The notes beneath the pieces are model-generated. The model was not told where the DNA came from and did not search any database. It was given only the letters and a program-made list of their open reading frames with translations. This document shows, one piece after another, positions 1 to 13,427 of a DNA stretch of 64,000 nt (positions are counted from its first letter, which is position 1; the number at the start of each line of letters is the position of its first letter). The DNA comes from an uncultured Sphingomonadaceae bacterium. Lineage in GTDB: Bacteria; Pseudomonadota; Alphaproteobacteria; Sphingomonadales; Sphingomonadaceae. The translations under genes were made by a program, and so were the position numbers. The stretch covers positions 682,001 to 746,000 of the forward strand of contig CANMGU010000001.1 of assembly GCA_947497455.1 (NCBI GenBank). The letters are read 5' to 3'.

Positions 1-1
1 T

Positions 2-70
2 CACTCGATCCTCGAAGGCACCAATCAGGTCATGCGGATGATTGTTTCGCGTGAAATGCTGCGACAATGA
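2..70 (+). CDS. acyl-CoA dehydrogenase, C-terminal end (partial)
   Basis: Only the last 22 codons lie in the window, ending in TGA at 68-70. They include ILEGTNQVMRMIVSR, the conserved C-terminal motif of acyl-CoA dehydrogenases, whose glycine and threonine lie near the FAD and active site. The next genes encode later steps of valine breakdown, so an isobutyryl-CoA dehydrogenase role is a reasonable inference; the substrate cannot be read from this fragment. Confidence 0.8.
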   Translation, partial: HSILEGTNQVMRMIVSREMLRQ

Positions 71-102
71 CCACTGCGTCCTCCCAAAAATAGAAAGACA
101 AA

Positions 103-1146
103 ATGACCGAAGACCTAATCATCAAGAAGACGGGCCGGGTCGGGCATATCAGCCTCAACCGCCCCAAAGTCATCCACTCCCTTAATCTTGCGATGTGCGA
201 AGCGATGCGCGATATACTGATTGCATGGCGGGACGATGACAGTGTTGAAGCTGTAATTATTGACCATAGTGAGGGCCGTGGTTTCTGTGCCGGTGGTGAT
301 ATCGCCATGTTGCAGGCCTCAGGCAAAAAGGACGGCAAAGAAGGCCGGGCGTTTTTCTACAAGGAATATCAGCTCAACCATCTTCTATTCGAATATCCGA
401 AACCTGTTGTCGCCTTCATGGATGGCATTACCATGGGCGGCGGCGTTGGTATTTCCCAGCCAGCCCAATATCGCGTTGCGACCGAGAATACTCGTTTTGC
501 CATGCCGGAGACAGGTATTGGGCTCTTTCCCGATGTTGGCGGAGGCTGGTTCTTATCGCGGCTGGAAGGGCGCTTGGGACAGTTTCTTGCGCTCACTGGC
601 GCGCGGTTAGACGGGGCAGAATGCAAAGAAGTGGGGCTAGCAACCCATTATGTACCATCCGAAAATCTTGAAGAAGCCAAGCAGCGGATCAGCGAAAATC
701 CCAACCGTATCGACGGGATATTGGGGCAGCTTTCTGATATTGTGCCAACTGCGCGGATCACCGAAAATTTGGACAAGATCGACAAGTTTTTTGCCTCGGA
801 TGTGTATGAAGAGATTCTTGATGCTCTCGATGCTGATGATGGCGATTGGGCGGCAAAAGAGCGCGATACGCTGGGTACCAAGAGCCCGCAAACCTGTAAG
901 GTGGCACTACGCCAACTGAGGGAAGGCGCAGCGATGGAAAGCTTTGCCGATGAGATGCGCAATGAATATCGGATCGCCTCGCGTGTGCTGGTCCGGCATG
1001 ATTTTATCGAGGGTGTTCGGGCCTTGATTGTCGATAAGGATAATGATCCCAAATGGGATCCTGCGACACCCGAAGAAACATGTGACGAATTGATCGACAG
1101 CATTTTTGCGCCGTTACCGGCAGATGAGGAATGGAAACCGCTATGA
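103..1146 (+). CDS. 3-hydroxyisobutyryl-CoA hydrolase
   Basis: A 347-residue crotonase-fold protein. It would hydrolyse 3-hydroxyisobutyryl-CoA to free 3-hydroxyisobutyrate in cytosolic valine degradation. Visible are FCAGGD (about 61-66) and the oxyanion-hole loop [10 protein letters not shown] (108-117). The [14 protein letters not shown] motif (about 135-148) supplies the Glu and Asp (E136, D144) that mark hydrolases rather than hydratases. The length matches the hydrolase branch and exceeds the roughly 260 residues of plain hydratases. Its stop overlaps the next start as ATGA, and a 3-hydroxyisobutyrate dehydrogenase lies downstream in the same operon, which supports the substrate. Confidence 0.9.
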   Translation: MTEDLIIKKTGRVGHISLNRPKVIHSLNLAMCEAMRDILIAWRDDDSVEAVIIDHSEGRGFCAGGDIAMLQASGKKDGKEGRAFFYKEYQLNHLLFEYPKPVVAFMDGITMGGGVGISQPAQYRVATENTRFAMPETGIGLFPDVGGGWFLSRLEGRLGQFLALTGARLDGAECKEVGLATHYVPSENLEEAKQRISENPNRIDGILGQLSDIVPTARITENLDKIDKFFASDVYEEILDALDADDGDWAAKERDTLGTKSPQTCKVALRQLREGAAMESFADEMRNEYRIASRVLVRHDFIEGVRALIVDKDNDPKWDPATPEETCDELIDSIFAPLPADEEWKPL

Positions 1147-1925
1147 CCTATGAAACAATTCTGACCGAAAAAAAGGGGCAAGTCACGCTGATCACCTTGA
1201 ACCGGCCCAAGTCGCTCAATGCGCTGAACAGCCAGGTTCTGGATGAATTGATCAACGCCTTTGCGGCATATCAAGCAGACGAAACACAGCTTTGCGCGGT
1301 ACTTACTGGTTCCGGTGACAAGGCCTTTGCTGCCGGTGCGGATATCAAGGAAATGTATGAGAAATCTGCCGCTGACTTCTATCTGGAAGATTTTTTCTCC
1401 AAGTGGACCAGTCAGATCGTCAAGACCACGCGCAAGCCATGGATCGCGGCGGTAAATGGTTTTGCATTGGGCGGCGGTTGCGAATTGGCGATGATGGCGG
1501 ACTTTATCATTGCAAGTGAAAACGCCAAATTCGGTCAGCCGGAAATCAAGCTGGGCGTTGCGCCGGGCATGGGTGGATCACAGCGCCTGACCCGCGCTGT
1601 AGGCAAGTCCAAATCGATGGACATGTGCCTGACCGGTCGGATGATGGATGCAGAAGAAGCGGAACGATCCGGTCTGGTGGCGCGGGTCGTAGCGCATGAT
1701 CAACTCGTCGATGAAGCCGTCAAAGCCGCTGGCACAATTGCCTCGATGCCACCGATGGCGATTCAAGTGAACAAGGAAATGGTCAATGCCGCGTTTGAAA
1801 CAATGCTGGATCAAGGCCTGTTGCACGAGCGGCGGCTGTTCCAGATACTGACGGCTACCGAGGACAAGGCCGAAGGCATGGCTGCGTTTATCGAGAAGCG
1901 CGAAGGCAATTGGAAGGGGCGTTGA
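1143..1925 (+). CDS. enoyl-CoA hydratase (crotonase family)
   Basis: A 260-residue crotonase that probably hydrates the 2-enoyl-CoA (methacrylyl-CoA) made by the preceding dehydrogenase. [10 protein letters not shown] and [14 protein letters not shown] are present, and both catalytic glutamates of true hydratases are kept (in GGGCELA and in FGQPEIKLG). The start is placed at ATG 1143, which overlaps the upstream TGA as ATGA. An in-frame ATG at 1131 would add four residues inside the previous gene and is less likely. Translational coupling with its neighbours is inferred from the overlaps on both sides. Confidence 0.9.
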   Translation: MTYETILTEKKGQVTLITLNRPKSLNALNSQVLDELINAFAAYQADETQLCAVLTGSGDKAFAAGADIKEMYEKSAADFYLEDFFSKWTSQIVKTTRKPWIAAVNGFALGGGCELAMMADFIIASENAKFGQPEIKLGVAPGMGGSQRLTRAVGKSKSMDMCLTGRMMDAEEAERSGLVARVVAHDQLVDEAVKAAGTIASMPPMAIQVNKEMVNAAFETMLDQGLLHERRLFQILTATEDKAEGMAAFIEKREGNWKGR

Positions 1926-2167
1926 ACCTAAAGGCTGTCGTACTGGTTTTTTTTGGATTAGCCTCAATCTTTTGGGCAATCTGGACGTGGTTTGCTTGGA
2001 AGAAAGGTAAGCCTACTCCGCTGGAGTTAATTGGCGCGGTGAAGGAGCCGCGGACAGAGTTGGGCACCGTTTCGCTTGCGTTCGAAGTTTCTTTTGAAGT
2101 TGCTATCGGATTGCTTTCTATCTGGATTGGCTGGTCATTGTTGTCGGCAACGGGAGAATTATTATGA
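1922..2167 (+). CDS. small two-TM membrane protein in valine operon
   Basis: An 81-residue protein of unknown function. It has a hydrophobic segment at about 4-24, a short basic and charged middle ([20 protein letters not shown]), and a second hydrophobic segment near the C terminus ([15 protein letters not shown]). The proposed start is TTG 1922, overlapping the preceding TGA as TTGA. An in-frame ATG at 1910 is possible but would reach further back. Its stop overlaps the start of the dehydrogenase gene (ATGA), so it is sandwiched inside a translationally coupled operon. A link to branched-chain acid metabolism is positional inference only. Confidence 0.6.
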   Translation: MNLKAVVLVFFGLASIFWAIWTWFAWKKGKPTPLELIGAVKEPRTELGTVSLAFEVSFEVAIGLLSIWIGWSLLSATGELL

Positions 2168-3042
2168 AAATCGGATTTATCGGTCTCGGCAATATGGGTG
2201 GGGGAATGGCTGCCAATCTCGCGAAAGCGGGTCATGAGGTACATGCTTTTGATTTGTCTGGTGAAGCGCTGGCCAAGGCAGGAGAGGCCGGGTGCCATCC
2301 TGTCAGTGATGCTGCCGATGCTATCCGTCATATGGAAGCTGTCGTCACGATGTTGCCGGCCGGGAAGCATGTGCGGTCTGTCTATGCTAATGATGTGATC
2401 ATCAATGCCGGACCGGGTACCTTGGTGCTGGATTGCTCGACTATCGACGTCGATAGCGCGCGCGACGTGGCTGATATGGCCAAGGCAAAGAATATCCTTC
2501 CAGTGGATGCCCCCGTATCCGGTGGTATTGCTGCGGCCAATGGCGGTACGCTGACCTTCATGGTTGGCGGTAGCGAAGAGGCGTTTAAACGGGCCGAACC
2601 GATTTTGTCGGATATGGGTAAAGCCGTCATTCATGCCGGTGACAATGGAGCAGGACAAGCGGCGAAGATCTGCAACAATATGTTGCTTGGCGCTTCCATG
2701 ATTGCGACTTGCGAGACCTTTAAAATGGCTGAAAAACTGGGACTCGACCTTCAGAATTTCTATGACATTTCATCGAAGGCGTCGGGGCAGAACTGGTCGA
2801 TGACAAGCTATTGCCCGGTGCCCGGCGTCGGACCGCAAAGCCCGGCTGACAATGGCTATGAAGGTGGCTTCGCCGCAGCTTTGATGCTGAAAGACCTGCG
2901 TCTTGCCATGGAAGCGGCGGAAAGTGCTGGTGCTCAGGTTCCGATGGGCGAGAAAGCACGAGCGCTTTATGAGCAATATGCCGAAGCAAACGGGCAAGGC
3001 GGAATGGATTTTTCCGGCATCATCAACATGCTGGGCGACTGA
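2164..3042 (+). CDS. mmsB: 3-hydroxyisobutyrate dehydrogenase
   Basis: A 292-residue NAD-dependent dehydrogenase that oxidises 3-hydroxyisobutyrate to methylmalonate semialdehyde. The N-terminal Rossmann motif is IGFIGLGNMGGGMAANL. The substrate loop DAPVSGGIAAANGGTLTFMVGG is at about 117-138, and the catalytic lysine lies in GAGQAAKICNNMLL. This is the full usual family length. It is the fourth coupled gene of the operon and uses the product of the hydrolase at 103-1146. The methylmalonate-semialdehyde dehydrogenase gene is not downstream here and would be expected upstream of the window. Confidence 0.92.
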   Translation: MKIGFIGLGNMGGGMAANLAKAGHEVHAFDLSGEALAKAGEAGCHPVSDAADAIRHMEAVVTMLPAGKHVRSVYANDVIINAGPGTLVLDCSTIDVDSARDVADMAKAKNILPVDAPVSGGIAAANGGTLTFMVGGSEEAFKRAEPILSDMGKAVIHAGDNGAGQAAKICNNMLLGASMIATCETFKMAEKLGLDLQNFYDISSKASGQNWSMTSYCPVPGVGPQSPADNGYEGGFAAALMLKDLRLAMEAAESAGAQVPMGEKARALYEQYAEANGQGGMDFSGIINMLGD

Positions 3043-3048
3043 TCAACG

Positions 3049-3252
3049 TTGGATTCTCTACCGGACTTAAGTGGATGGGCGATTGCTGGCGGCGTCGCTG
3101 TTGTAATTGCAGCCATTGCTGCGATCGCGGAACGTCGCCGCAATAATCGCAAGAATATCGAAAAAGTCGGCTTCATGCCTTGGCCTTTTGTCATGCTGAT
3201 GTCCCTGCTCTTTGCGGCGATCAGCATCGGTCTGGCGTTTAAAGGTCACTGA
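3049..3252 (+). CDS. small two-TM membrane protein
   Basis: A 67-residue protein with a hydrophobic helix at about 9-28, a strongly basic loop ERRRNNRKNIEK, and a second helix at about 43-63. The start is TTG 3049, six bases after the dehydrogenase stop; there is no in-frame ATG near it. Like the protein at 1922 it looks co-translated with the valine genes. The function is unknown. Its last bases overlap the end of the converging gene at 3246-3761. Confidence 0.5.
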   Translation: MDSLPDLSGWAIAGGVAVVIAAIAAIAERRRNNRKNIEKVGFMPWPFVMLMSLLFAAISIGLAFKGH

Positions 3253-3761
3253 TCGTTGTCGGGTGAACCCTGACAGGCGGCCTTGCGATCATAATCAGCG
3301 CTGGCAAACTCTTCGAAGCGTCCTCCATCTCGAAGTACATAATCCGTCACCTTCAGCTGATCTGGGGCGATACGTTGATAGCGGGTTCGGCCAGTCTCGA
3401 CTGCGGCATTATGCCAAGTCGCGACGAATGAATCATTTGAGGCGAGGGCGGTCAGATCATGATCCACACCATTGCTGCCTATCCAGCGACCACGCCAACG
3501 GTTTTCTCCGTCCGGGAGGTAATCCGCGTGACCAGTAAATCGCATTGCCGAACTGCCTTCACCCCTAACTTGATAGTCCAGCGTCAGCCCCCGGTTTCCG
3601 GCCAACGAGCAAACAGAAAGAGACATTCTGGCGGGCTGCCCGAACAGGGATCCTTTGCCAGACCAGTCGCCAAGCAACCAATCGGGAGTAGCTCTGTCAT
3701 CAATTGGCGTTGGGGTCTCAACTGCCAGCATCAAAGGCAGCCACAATAAAGAAGAGATCAT
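3246..3761 (-). CDS. exported protein of unknown function
   Basis: A 171-residue protein with a short hydrophobic N terminus (MISSLLWLPLMLAVET) that looks like a signal peptide. The mature part is rich in alternating strands (PDWLLGDWSGKGSLFG, LTLDYQVRGEGSS, WRGRWIGSNGVDHDLTAL) and suggests a small beta-barrel or lipocalin-like fold. I do not recognise the family. Its ATG overlaps the stop of the VOC gene upstream (ATGA), so the two are probably one transcript. It converges on the valine operon with a seven-base overlap. Confidence 0.55.
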   Translation of the reverse strand: MISSLLWLPLMLAVETPTPIDDRATPDWLLGDWSGKGSLFGQPARMSLSVCSLAGNRGLTLDYQVRGEGSSAMRFTGHADYLPDGENRWRGRWIGSNGVDHDLTALASNDSFVATWHNAAVETGRTRYQRIAPDQLKVTDYVLRDGGRFEEFASADYDRKAACQGSPDNDQ

Positions 3762-4129
3762 TGGCTGTCATTCTCGAACAGCATCATCGCATTGTCGTCA
3801 GGATCATAGAAGGTCAACAGTTTCACCAAACCGGGAATATGCTGGATTTCCCCATCCTGCTTCACCTGTGCCGCGTCCAGACTAGCCTTTGCCTCAACTA
3901 TGTCCTTCACGCCCCAGACAGGGGTGGCCCCACCACCTTTTTCCACTTTCTCAAGCTGGCTGAGACCCAGATTGACGTTGGCCAGTCCGGTGGACATCTC
4001 GCCCCAGGCAATGTCCTCATTCTTGTAAAGCAGCTCAAAGTTCAGGATATTCGCATACCATTCGATGGATGCATCAATATCGCTGACGCCCATGGAAACG
4101 GTGAGGTCGCCGTCATAGCTAATAGTCAT
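3758..4129 (-). CDS. VOC (glyoxalase/bleomycin-resistance) family protein
   Basis: A 123-residue single-module vicinal-oxygen-chelate protein. The typical order is seen: VSDIDASIEWYANILNFELL at the first beta-alpha unit, VKDIVEAKASLDAA at the second, and a C-terminal FYDPDDNAMMLFE ending in the metal-ligand glutamate position. The start at ATG 4129 has an AGGAG box eight bases upstream; a GTG at 4138 is an alternative but overlaps that box. It is divergent from the HxlR-like regulator at 4197, which may control it. The substrate is unknown. Confidence 0.75.
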   Translation of the reverse strand: MTISYDGDLTVSMGVSDIDASIEWYANILNFELLYKNEDIAWGEMSTGLANVNLGLSQLEKVEKGGGATPVWGVKDIVEAKASLDAAQVKQDGEIQHIPGLVKLLTFYDPDDNAMMLFENDSQ

Positions 4130-4196
4130 CTTGAACACTCCTGTTTTTCGAGTCGCGGTTGATTTATAGTCAGAAAAGTATAGTAGATAAAATATT

Positions 4197-4736
4197 ATGT
4201 CAATTTTGTCTCTATCGACGGTTCTCGCGCTCAGCCGCTATCGCTGGACCATTGCGATACTGGCCGCGCTTTCCGGCAGAGGTGCGCGATTTGTGGAGAT
4301 ATTAAATCGCGTTGGTCTGTCACGGGACAGTCTGTCTCGGGCGTTGGAACAACTTATCGATGCGGGTTGGGTGATCCGCAATCCGGGCCATGGTCATCCG
4401 CTGCGCCCCGAATATCTGTTGACGGAAAGCGGTCAGGCGCTGGCGCAAGTGGCAAGCGCAATCCTTAAGACGCAGAACCGTCTTGAAATTCCTGTAAAAG
4501 ACATGACCCGCTGGACCCTGCCGCTGGTTCACGTTCTCGCCGCCGGTCAGACCCGTTTCAGTGGAATAGAGCGGGCTTTGCCAAAAGCATCGCCGCGTGC
4601 CGTTTCGTTGAGCTTAAAGGCGACAACAGCGCAGCGGCTTGTGCAAAGAAAAGTGTTGGACGGGTTTCCCCCGACAACAGAATATCTTCTCGCAAAAAAC
4701 GGCAAATATTTCGCCGAAGCTTTGGAAATTGCTTAG
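4197..4736 (+). CDS. winged-helix transcriptional regulator, HxlR-like
   Basis: A 179-residue protein whose first 90 residues read as a HxlR-type winged helix: a short N-terminal helix, RYRWTIAILAALSGRGARFVEI, then LSRDSLSRALEQLIDAGWV as recognition helix and GHPLRPEYLLTESGQAL as wing. The second half repeats similar elements (MTRWTLPLVHVLAAGQTRFSGIERAL, TEYLLAKNGKYFAEAL), suggesting a tandem winged-helix protein. It is divergently placed to the VOC gene, which may be its target. It converges with cpaF, overlapping by four bases. Confidence 0.7.
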   Translation: MSILSLSTVLALSRYRWTIAILAALSGRGARFVEILNRVGLSRDSLSRALEQLIDAGWVIRNPGHGHPLRPEYLLTESGQALAQVASAILKTQNRLEIPVKDMTRWTLPLVHVLAAGQTRFSGIERALPKASPRAVSLSLKATTAQRLVQRKVLDGFPPTTEYLLAKNGKYFAEALEIA

Positions 4737-6262
4737 AGGCAGGCCTCAAGCAAGGGTTGCTCAAAACCATATTGCCGTGCTTTTTCAAGCGTATAAGGAC
4801 GCAGGCCGGAGGATTGATATTCGCCGATGATCTTGCCGTCGGCATCCTCGTCCAGATATTGATATTTGAACAATTCCTGCGTCACGATTACGTCACCTTC
4901 CATCCCGATTACTTCGGTGATGTTGGTGGTACGGCGAGAACCATCACGCAAACGTTTTACCTGAACGATCAGATCGACGGATTCCGCAATCTGACGCGAA
5001 ATGGCTTCTTTCGGGATCTTGATGTCGCCCATCAGAATCATGTTTTCCATACGGCCGAGACACTCGCGCGGACTGTTGGCGTGAAGCGTACACATCGAAC
5101 CATCATGGCCGGTGTTCATGGCGGCGAGAAGGTCAAAACATTCGGCGCCACGAATCTCACCTAGGATAATCCGATCAGGACGCATACGCAGAGCGTTTTT
5201 CACCAAGTCGCCGATGGTAATGGCGCCTTCGCCTTCGAGGTTAGGAGGACGGGTTTCAAGCGGCAACCAGTGTGGTTGTTGCAAGCGAAGTTCGGCGGCA
5301 TCCTCAATGGTCAGCACGCGTTCACCCGGATCGATCATTTTCGACATGGCGTTGAGCATGGTCGTTTTACCAGAACCTGTACCACCAGAGATAACAACGT
5401 TAAACCGGCATGCTCCAGCGATCTTAAGTGCTGTACACATCGCTGTCGACATGGAACCAAAGCCCTGCATCATGTCGAGGGTAATCGGTTTGTCCGAGAA
5501 TTTACGAATGGAGATCGCTGTGCCTTTAAGGCTCAGTGGCGGCACGATGACGTTCACACGAGAACCGTCGGCGAGACGCGCATCGGCAAGCGGTGTCGTT
5601 TGGTCGACGCGGCGACCGACCTGGTTCACGATACGTTGTGCAATCTGAAAGAGATGCTCTTCATCGCGGAACTGAATCGGCGCGATCTCGAGCTTACCCT
5701 TTTTCTCGATGTAGGTCTGTTCAGGACCGTTTACCATGATATCAGAGATATCCGGGTCCCCAAGCAGCTCTTCAAGAGGTCCAAAGCCAAGCAACTCGTC
5801 AACCAACACTTTTTCTAGCGCAAATTGTTCACGCCGGTTCAATGTCAGTTTCAGCTCGGTCAACACTTCCATGATGATCGGACGGAATTCTTCGGTTAGC
5901 TCTTCCTTGTTAAGCGTTGCCGCAGCTTCGGGATCTACCCGTTCAAGCAGGCGAGGAAGAACCTGTTCTTTAATTTTGTGGACGGAGGCACCAAAACCTT
6001 CATCTTTGTTTGAATCTTCTGGTGCTGCATTGGAACGGTCAGCCAGCCGCGACATTGCATCATCTTTGTCGGGAGCGGCTGCGCTTTGTTGCTCTCCTGG
6101 AAGGGGAACAGCGTCAATGGGGGGAAACTGATCGCCACCGTCTGACTTATCTGCATTATCCTGATCAGCGGGTTTTGATCCTCCACCGCCAGACATAGGC
6201 TTCGCAACGCCAAATGACGGTCTACCACCGCCCAATCCGTTTTTCTTACCAAATGCGCTCAT
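4733..6262 (-). CDS. cpaF: CpaF-type ATPase of Flp/Tad pilus or type II-like secretion
   Basis: A 509-residue hexameric secretion ATPase. A low-complexity Gly/Ser/Asp-rich tail of about 80 residues precedes the CpaF N-terminal helical domain and the PulE-type core. Walker A is ISGGTGSGKTTMLNAMS, followed by the aspartate/histidine boxes (RVLTIEDAAELRL, LGEIRGAECFDLLAAMNTGHDGS). The start is ATG 6262 (MSAFGKKNGLGGG); an upstream in-frame start adds an unlikely arginine-rich leader. No other cpa/tad genes (pilin, CpaB, CpaC, TadB/C) are nearby, so it must work with components encoded elsewhere. Confidence 0.85.
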   Translation of the reverse strand: MSAFGKKNGLGGGRPSFGVAKPMSGGGGSKPADQDNADKSDGGDQFPPIDAVPLPGEQQSAAAPDKDDAMSRLADRSNAAPEDSNKDEGFGASVHKIKEQVLPRLLERVDPEAAATLNKEELTEEFRPIIMEVLTELKLTLNRREQFALEKVLVDELLGFGPLEELLGDPDISDIMVNGPEQTYIEKKGKLEIAPIQFRDEEHLFQIAQRIVNQVGRRVDQTTPLADARLADGSRVNVIVPPLSLKGTAISIRKFSDKPITLDMMQGFGSMSTAMCTALKIAGACRFNVVISGGTGSGKTTMLNAMSKMIDPGERVLTIEDAAELRLQQPHWLPLETRPPNLEGEGAITIGDLVKNALRMRPDRIILGEIRGAECFDLLAAMNTGHDGSMCTLHANSPRECLGRMENMILMGDIKIPKEAISRQIAESVDLIVQVKRLRDGSRRTTNITEVIGMEGDVIVTQELFKYQYLDEDADGKIIGEYQSSGLRPYTLEKARQYGFEQPLLEACL

Positions 6263-6447
6263 GTCTCTCCGCCGGAAATAGTTTGTTCCCAAATCATCAG
6301 ACATCTCTTTCAAGGAAAATGGTTAATGTTTGGATAATGCTGTGGGACAGTTTTGGTTTTGAACATATTGTTACACCTGAAAAATGGAGGTTGTTTCTTG
6401 ACGGATAGCCTGCAATCGAGGGCGATATTCTCTTTTTGATTGGACTG

Positions 6448-7371
6448 ATGTTGCAGGCGGACAAAAATATTGGAAAGACAGTGGCGGGCAGCGGTATCCT
6501 CCTTGCCTTGATTGCTTTTTCCGGTTTTCCGATTGGTGATGCGTTTATCAAGTCGATGGCGGGCGACTGGCCCGCCCCGGCGGTTGCTGCTTTGCGCTTT
6601 ACGATTGGTGCGGTTGCCCTTGCCATGATCCTATATTGGCGAGAGGGCATGGCGGGCTTCCAGATCAACCGACCTTGGTTGCATGTCGCGCGCGGCTTTG
6701 CTTTGACGGTTGGGACCATCACCTTTTTTTCCGCCATCTACATCATGCCATTGGCTGATGCGGTGGCGATTTCCTTTATCAATCCGATCCTGACCGCTTT
6801 GTTTTCGGGTTGGTTTTTGAAAGAAAAAATGCGGCCTGCGACATGGTTGGCGACGATTGTCGCCTTTGGCGGGGTTCTGATCATGCTCAGGCCCAATGTT
6901 GCTGCATTTGGCTGGGTCGCGATATTACCGCTATTTTCCGCGGTGGCTATGGCGGCAATGTTGATCCTGAATCGCATGGTTTCCAGCCAGCGCTCGATAT
7001 TCGCGGCACAATTTTACATAGCTTTCTGGGCTGCCATATTCCTATCCATCGCTTCGGTTATCGGTCACGTGCTCGTGCCAGTGATGTATGTCCCCGGTGC
7101 GCCTGATTGGGATGTGATCTTGCGCTGTGCGATTGTTGCTATCACCGCAACCAGCTGTCATTTCTTGCTCTACATGGCGACGATGCGGACGACAGCGGCC
7201 GCGATCGCGCCGATTGTCTATATACAGCTGATCATTGCTTCGGCGATCAGCGTGTTTATATTCGGTGATGCTATTGACCCAGTCGCGCTGGTGGGCGGGA
7301 GTTTGATCTTGCTAAGCGGATTGTTCCTATGGCGCAGTGAGCGCAAAGCAACGACAGTGCTGGAAGCTTAG
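6448..7371 (+). CDS. EamA/DMT-family transporter
   Basis: A 307-residue membrane protein with ten predicted hydrophobic segments in two EamA repeats, typical of drug/metabolite transporters with RhaT/YdcZ-like topology. Segments such as [18 protein letters not shown] open the first repeat and the signature [28 protein letters not shown] ends it. The start is taken as ATG 6448; a TTG at 6436 is also in frame. The substrate cannot be predicted. It converges with atpC and their stop codons overlap (7368-7371). Confidence 0.8.
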   Translation: MLQADKNIGKTVAGSGILLALIAFSGFPIGDAFIKSMAGDWPAPAVAALRFTIGAVALAMILYWREGMAGFQINRPWLHVARGFALTVGTITFFSAIYIMPLADAVAISFINPILTALFSGWFLKEKMRPATWLATIVAFGGVLIMLRPNVAAFGWVAILPLFSAVAMAAMLILNRMVSSQRSIFAAQFYIAFWAAIFLSIASVIGHVLVPVMYVPGAPDWDVILRCAIVAITATSCHFLLYMATMRTTAAAIAPIVYIQLIIASAISVFIFGDAIDPVALVGGSLILLSGLFLWRSERKATTVLEA

Positions 7372-7625
7372 GAAACAGCCTCGGCCAATACGGTCAGGCC
7401 TTTTTCGTTTACCTCGGCAAATCCACCCTGAACGGTTATGACTTCAGCCTCTGCGCCTTCGCTGGCGTAAATGGACAGTTCCGCGTCACGGATGGTGGAC
7501 ATAAATGGCGCATGGCCAGCCAACACGCCAAAGTCGCCTTCCGTGCCGGGGACAACAACCATATAAACATCATCCGAGCGGACGAGCTTTTCAGGGGTTA
7601 CGAGTTCGAAATGTAGGTTTGCCAT
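7368..7625 (-). CDS. atpC: ATP synthase F1 subunit epsilon
   Basis: An 85-residue subunit of the F1 rotor that couples the central stalk to the c-ring. It has the N-terminal beta-sandwich ([36 protein letters not shown]) and the end [19 protein letters not shown]. It stops where longer epsilons continue with the two-helix regulatory domain, so the inhibitory C-terminal helices are absent; short epsilons are seen in related alphaproteobacteria. It is the last gene of atpHAGDC, 44 bases after atpD, with a hairpin between. Confidence 0.9.
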   Translation of the reverse strand: MANLHFELVTPEKLVRSDDVYMVVVPGTEGDFGVLAGHAPFMSTIRDAELSIYASEGAEAEVITVQGGFAEVNEKGLTVLAEAVS

Positions 7626-7639
7626 CAATCTGTGTCCCT

Positions 7640-7666
7640 ATTCCCCTCCCGTGAGGGAGGGGGAAT
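7640..7666 (-). other. hairpin between atpD and atpC
   Basis: Arms ATTCCCCTCCC (7640-7650) and GGGAGGGGGAAT (7655-7666) pair around the tetraloop GTGA with one bulged G. On the minus strand the hairpin lies just after the atpD stop and 15 bases before the atpC start. It has no U-run, so it is more likely an RNA-stability or translation-attenuation element, or a small repeat, than a terminator. Its role is inferred. Confidence 0.5.
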
Positions 7667-7669
7667 GGA

Positions 7670-12108
<4,439 letters not shown>

Positions 12109-12386
12109 GCGTTCGTTACTCCGTGCCTGAATTATTGATCTGAAAATTGACCAAAAAACTGGTATGTAATGTATTCCCGAATACCGACGAAAATGACAGC
12201 ATCTCGCCTTCGGATGGGCGGCGTCTAGCAACCATTTTGCTGCGATGCAAGATGGCACTCGAACGCTTTTTAAAGAATGCGAAAAAAGGCGGAATTTCAG
12301 GCTGTTTGATTATCTCAGAGGTAAGATTTTGCTTTGATCGCAAGATACGGGATGCGAGGGTTGGTAAACGCTGGCAAAAGAACGAC

Positions 12387-13427
12387 ATGAACAACGACGA
12401 ATCCTTGATTGATGACAATAGAGCCTGGCAAGCGGTGGCTAACCGTGACCGGGCCTTTGACGGCAAATTTGTAACCGGCGTGCTGACTACCGGTATTTAT
12501 TGCCGTCCTTCCTGCGCGGCGCGGCATCCCAAGCGAGAGAATGTACGCTTTTTTGCCAAGCCAGAACAAGCGGAAGCCGCCGGACTACGGGCCTGTCTGC
12601 GCTGCATGCCAAAAGATGTTGGACGTGATGATGCAGCGGTTAAAGCCGTGATTGATGCGATCCGTATGGCTGAAACGGCGCCGACATTGGATGAGCTGGG
12701 CGAGATGACCAGCTATTCACCCACCCATTTGCAGCGCATATTCAAGCGCGAAATGGGATTGTCACCAGCGGCTTATGCGCGCGCTCTGCGTTCCGAGCGT
12801 GCCAAGGAAGCGCTCGACAGCGGTGCATCCGTTACCGAAGCCATCTACGATGCTGGCTATGGCTCAGCATCCCGATTTTACGCAGATAATGAAAAGAGAT
12901 TAGGCATGAAACCAAGTGCTTGGAAAAATGGCGGGGCAGGGGTTACAATCCGCTGGGCCAATGTCGAGACATCATTGGGAACAATGATGGTGGCTGCCAC
13001 GGACAAGGGTGTCTGCTGTTTGTCCTTCAACGAAGGTGAAGAGGAATTGAGTGCCCGCTTCCCCAAGGCAGACCTGCAGCCAGGTGATGATGCATTTCAG
13101 GCCTTGGTCCGGCAAGTCACCGCCTCTGTCGAGAAGCCCGGTGATTTCAGCCACATCCCTCTGGATGTGCAAGGCACCGCGTTTCAGGAAGCGGTTTGGC
13201 AGGAGCTTCAGAAAATACCGCTTGGCGAGACACGTAGCTATGCCGATATTGCAGCCGCCATTGGCAAGCCCAAAGCGGTGCGCGCTGTGGGCAGTGCCAA
13301 TGGTGCCAATAATGTTGCGGTGTTGATCCCGTGCCACCGCGTGGTGCGCAGCGATGGCAGCATGGGCGGCTATGCCTATGGACTAGAGATAAAAGAACGT
13401 TTGCTCGAAAAGGAAGCCGCGAAATGA
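12387..13427 (+). CDS. ada: Ada: methylated-DNA-protein cysteine methyltransferase and AraC-type regulator
   Basis: A 346-residue adaptive-response protein. The N-terminal zinc domain has four cysteines, C39, C43, C70 and C73, in YCRPSC and ACLRCMPKD; the first accepts a methyl group from phosphotriesters. An AraC helix-turn-helix follows (FKREMGLSPAAYARALR, DAGYGSASRFYADNEKRLGM). The C-terminal O6-methylguanine domain has the active-site IPCHRVV with C316. The start is ATG 12387 (MNNDESLIDD); an in-frame ATG 240 bases upstream would add a non-conserved leader. Its stop overlaps the next start (ATGA). Confidence 0.95.
   Translation: MNNDESLIDDNRAWQAVANRDRAFDGKFVTGVLTTGIYCRPSCAARHPKRENVRFFAKPEQAEAAGLRACLRCMPKDVGRDDAAVKAVIDAIRMAETAPTLDELGEMTSYSPTHLQRIFKREMGLSPAAYARALRSERAKEALDSGASVTEAIYDAGYGSASRFYADNEKRLGMKPSAWKNGGAGVTIRWANVETSLGTMMVAATDKGVCCLSFNEGEEELSARFPKADLQPGDDAFQALVRQVTASVEKPGDFSHIPLDVQGTAFQEAVWQELQKIPLGETRSYADIAAAIGKPKAVRAVGSANGANNVAVLIPCHRVVRSDGSMGGYAYGLEIKERLLEKEAAK

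Noticed and set aside
6290..6400. CtrA-like TTAA sequences upstream of cpaF
   Set aside because: Only one TTAA half-site is present with no properly spaced partner, so no box can be supported.
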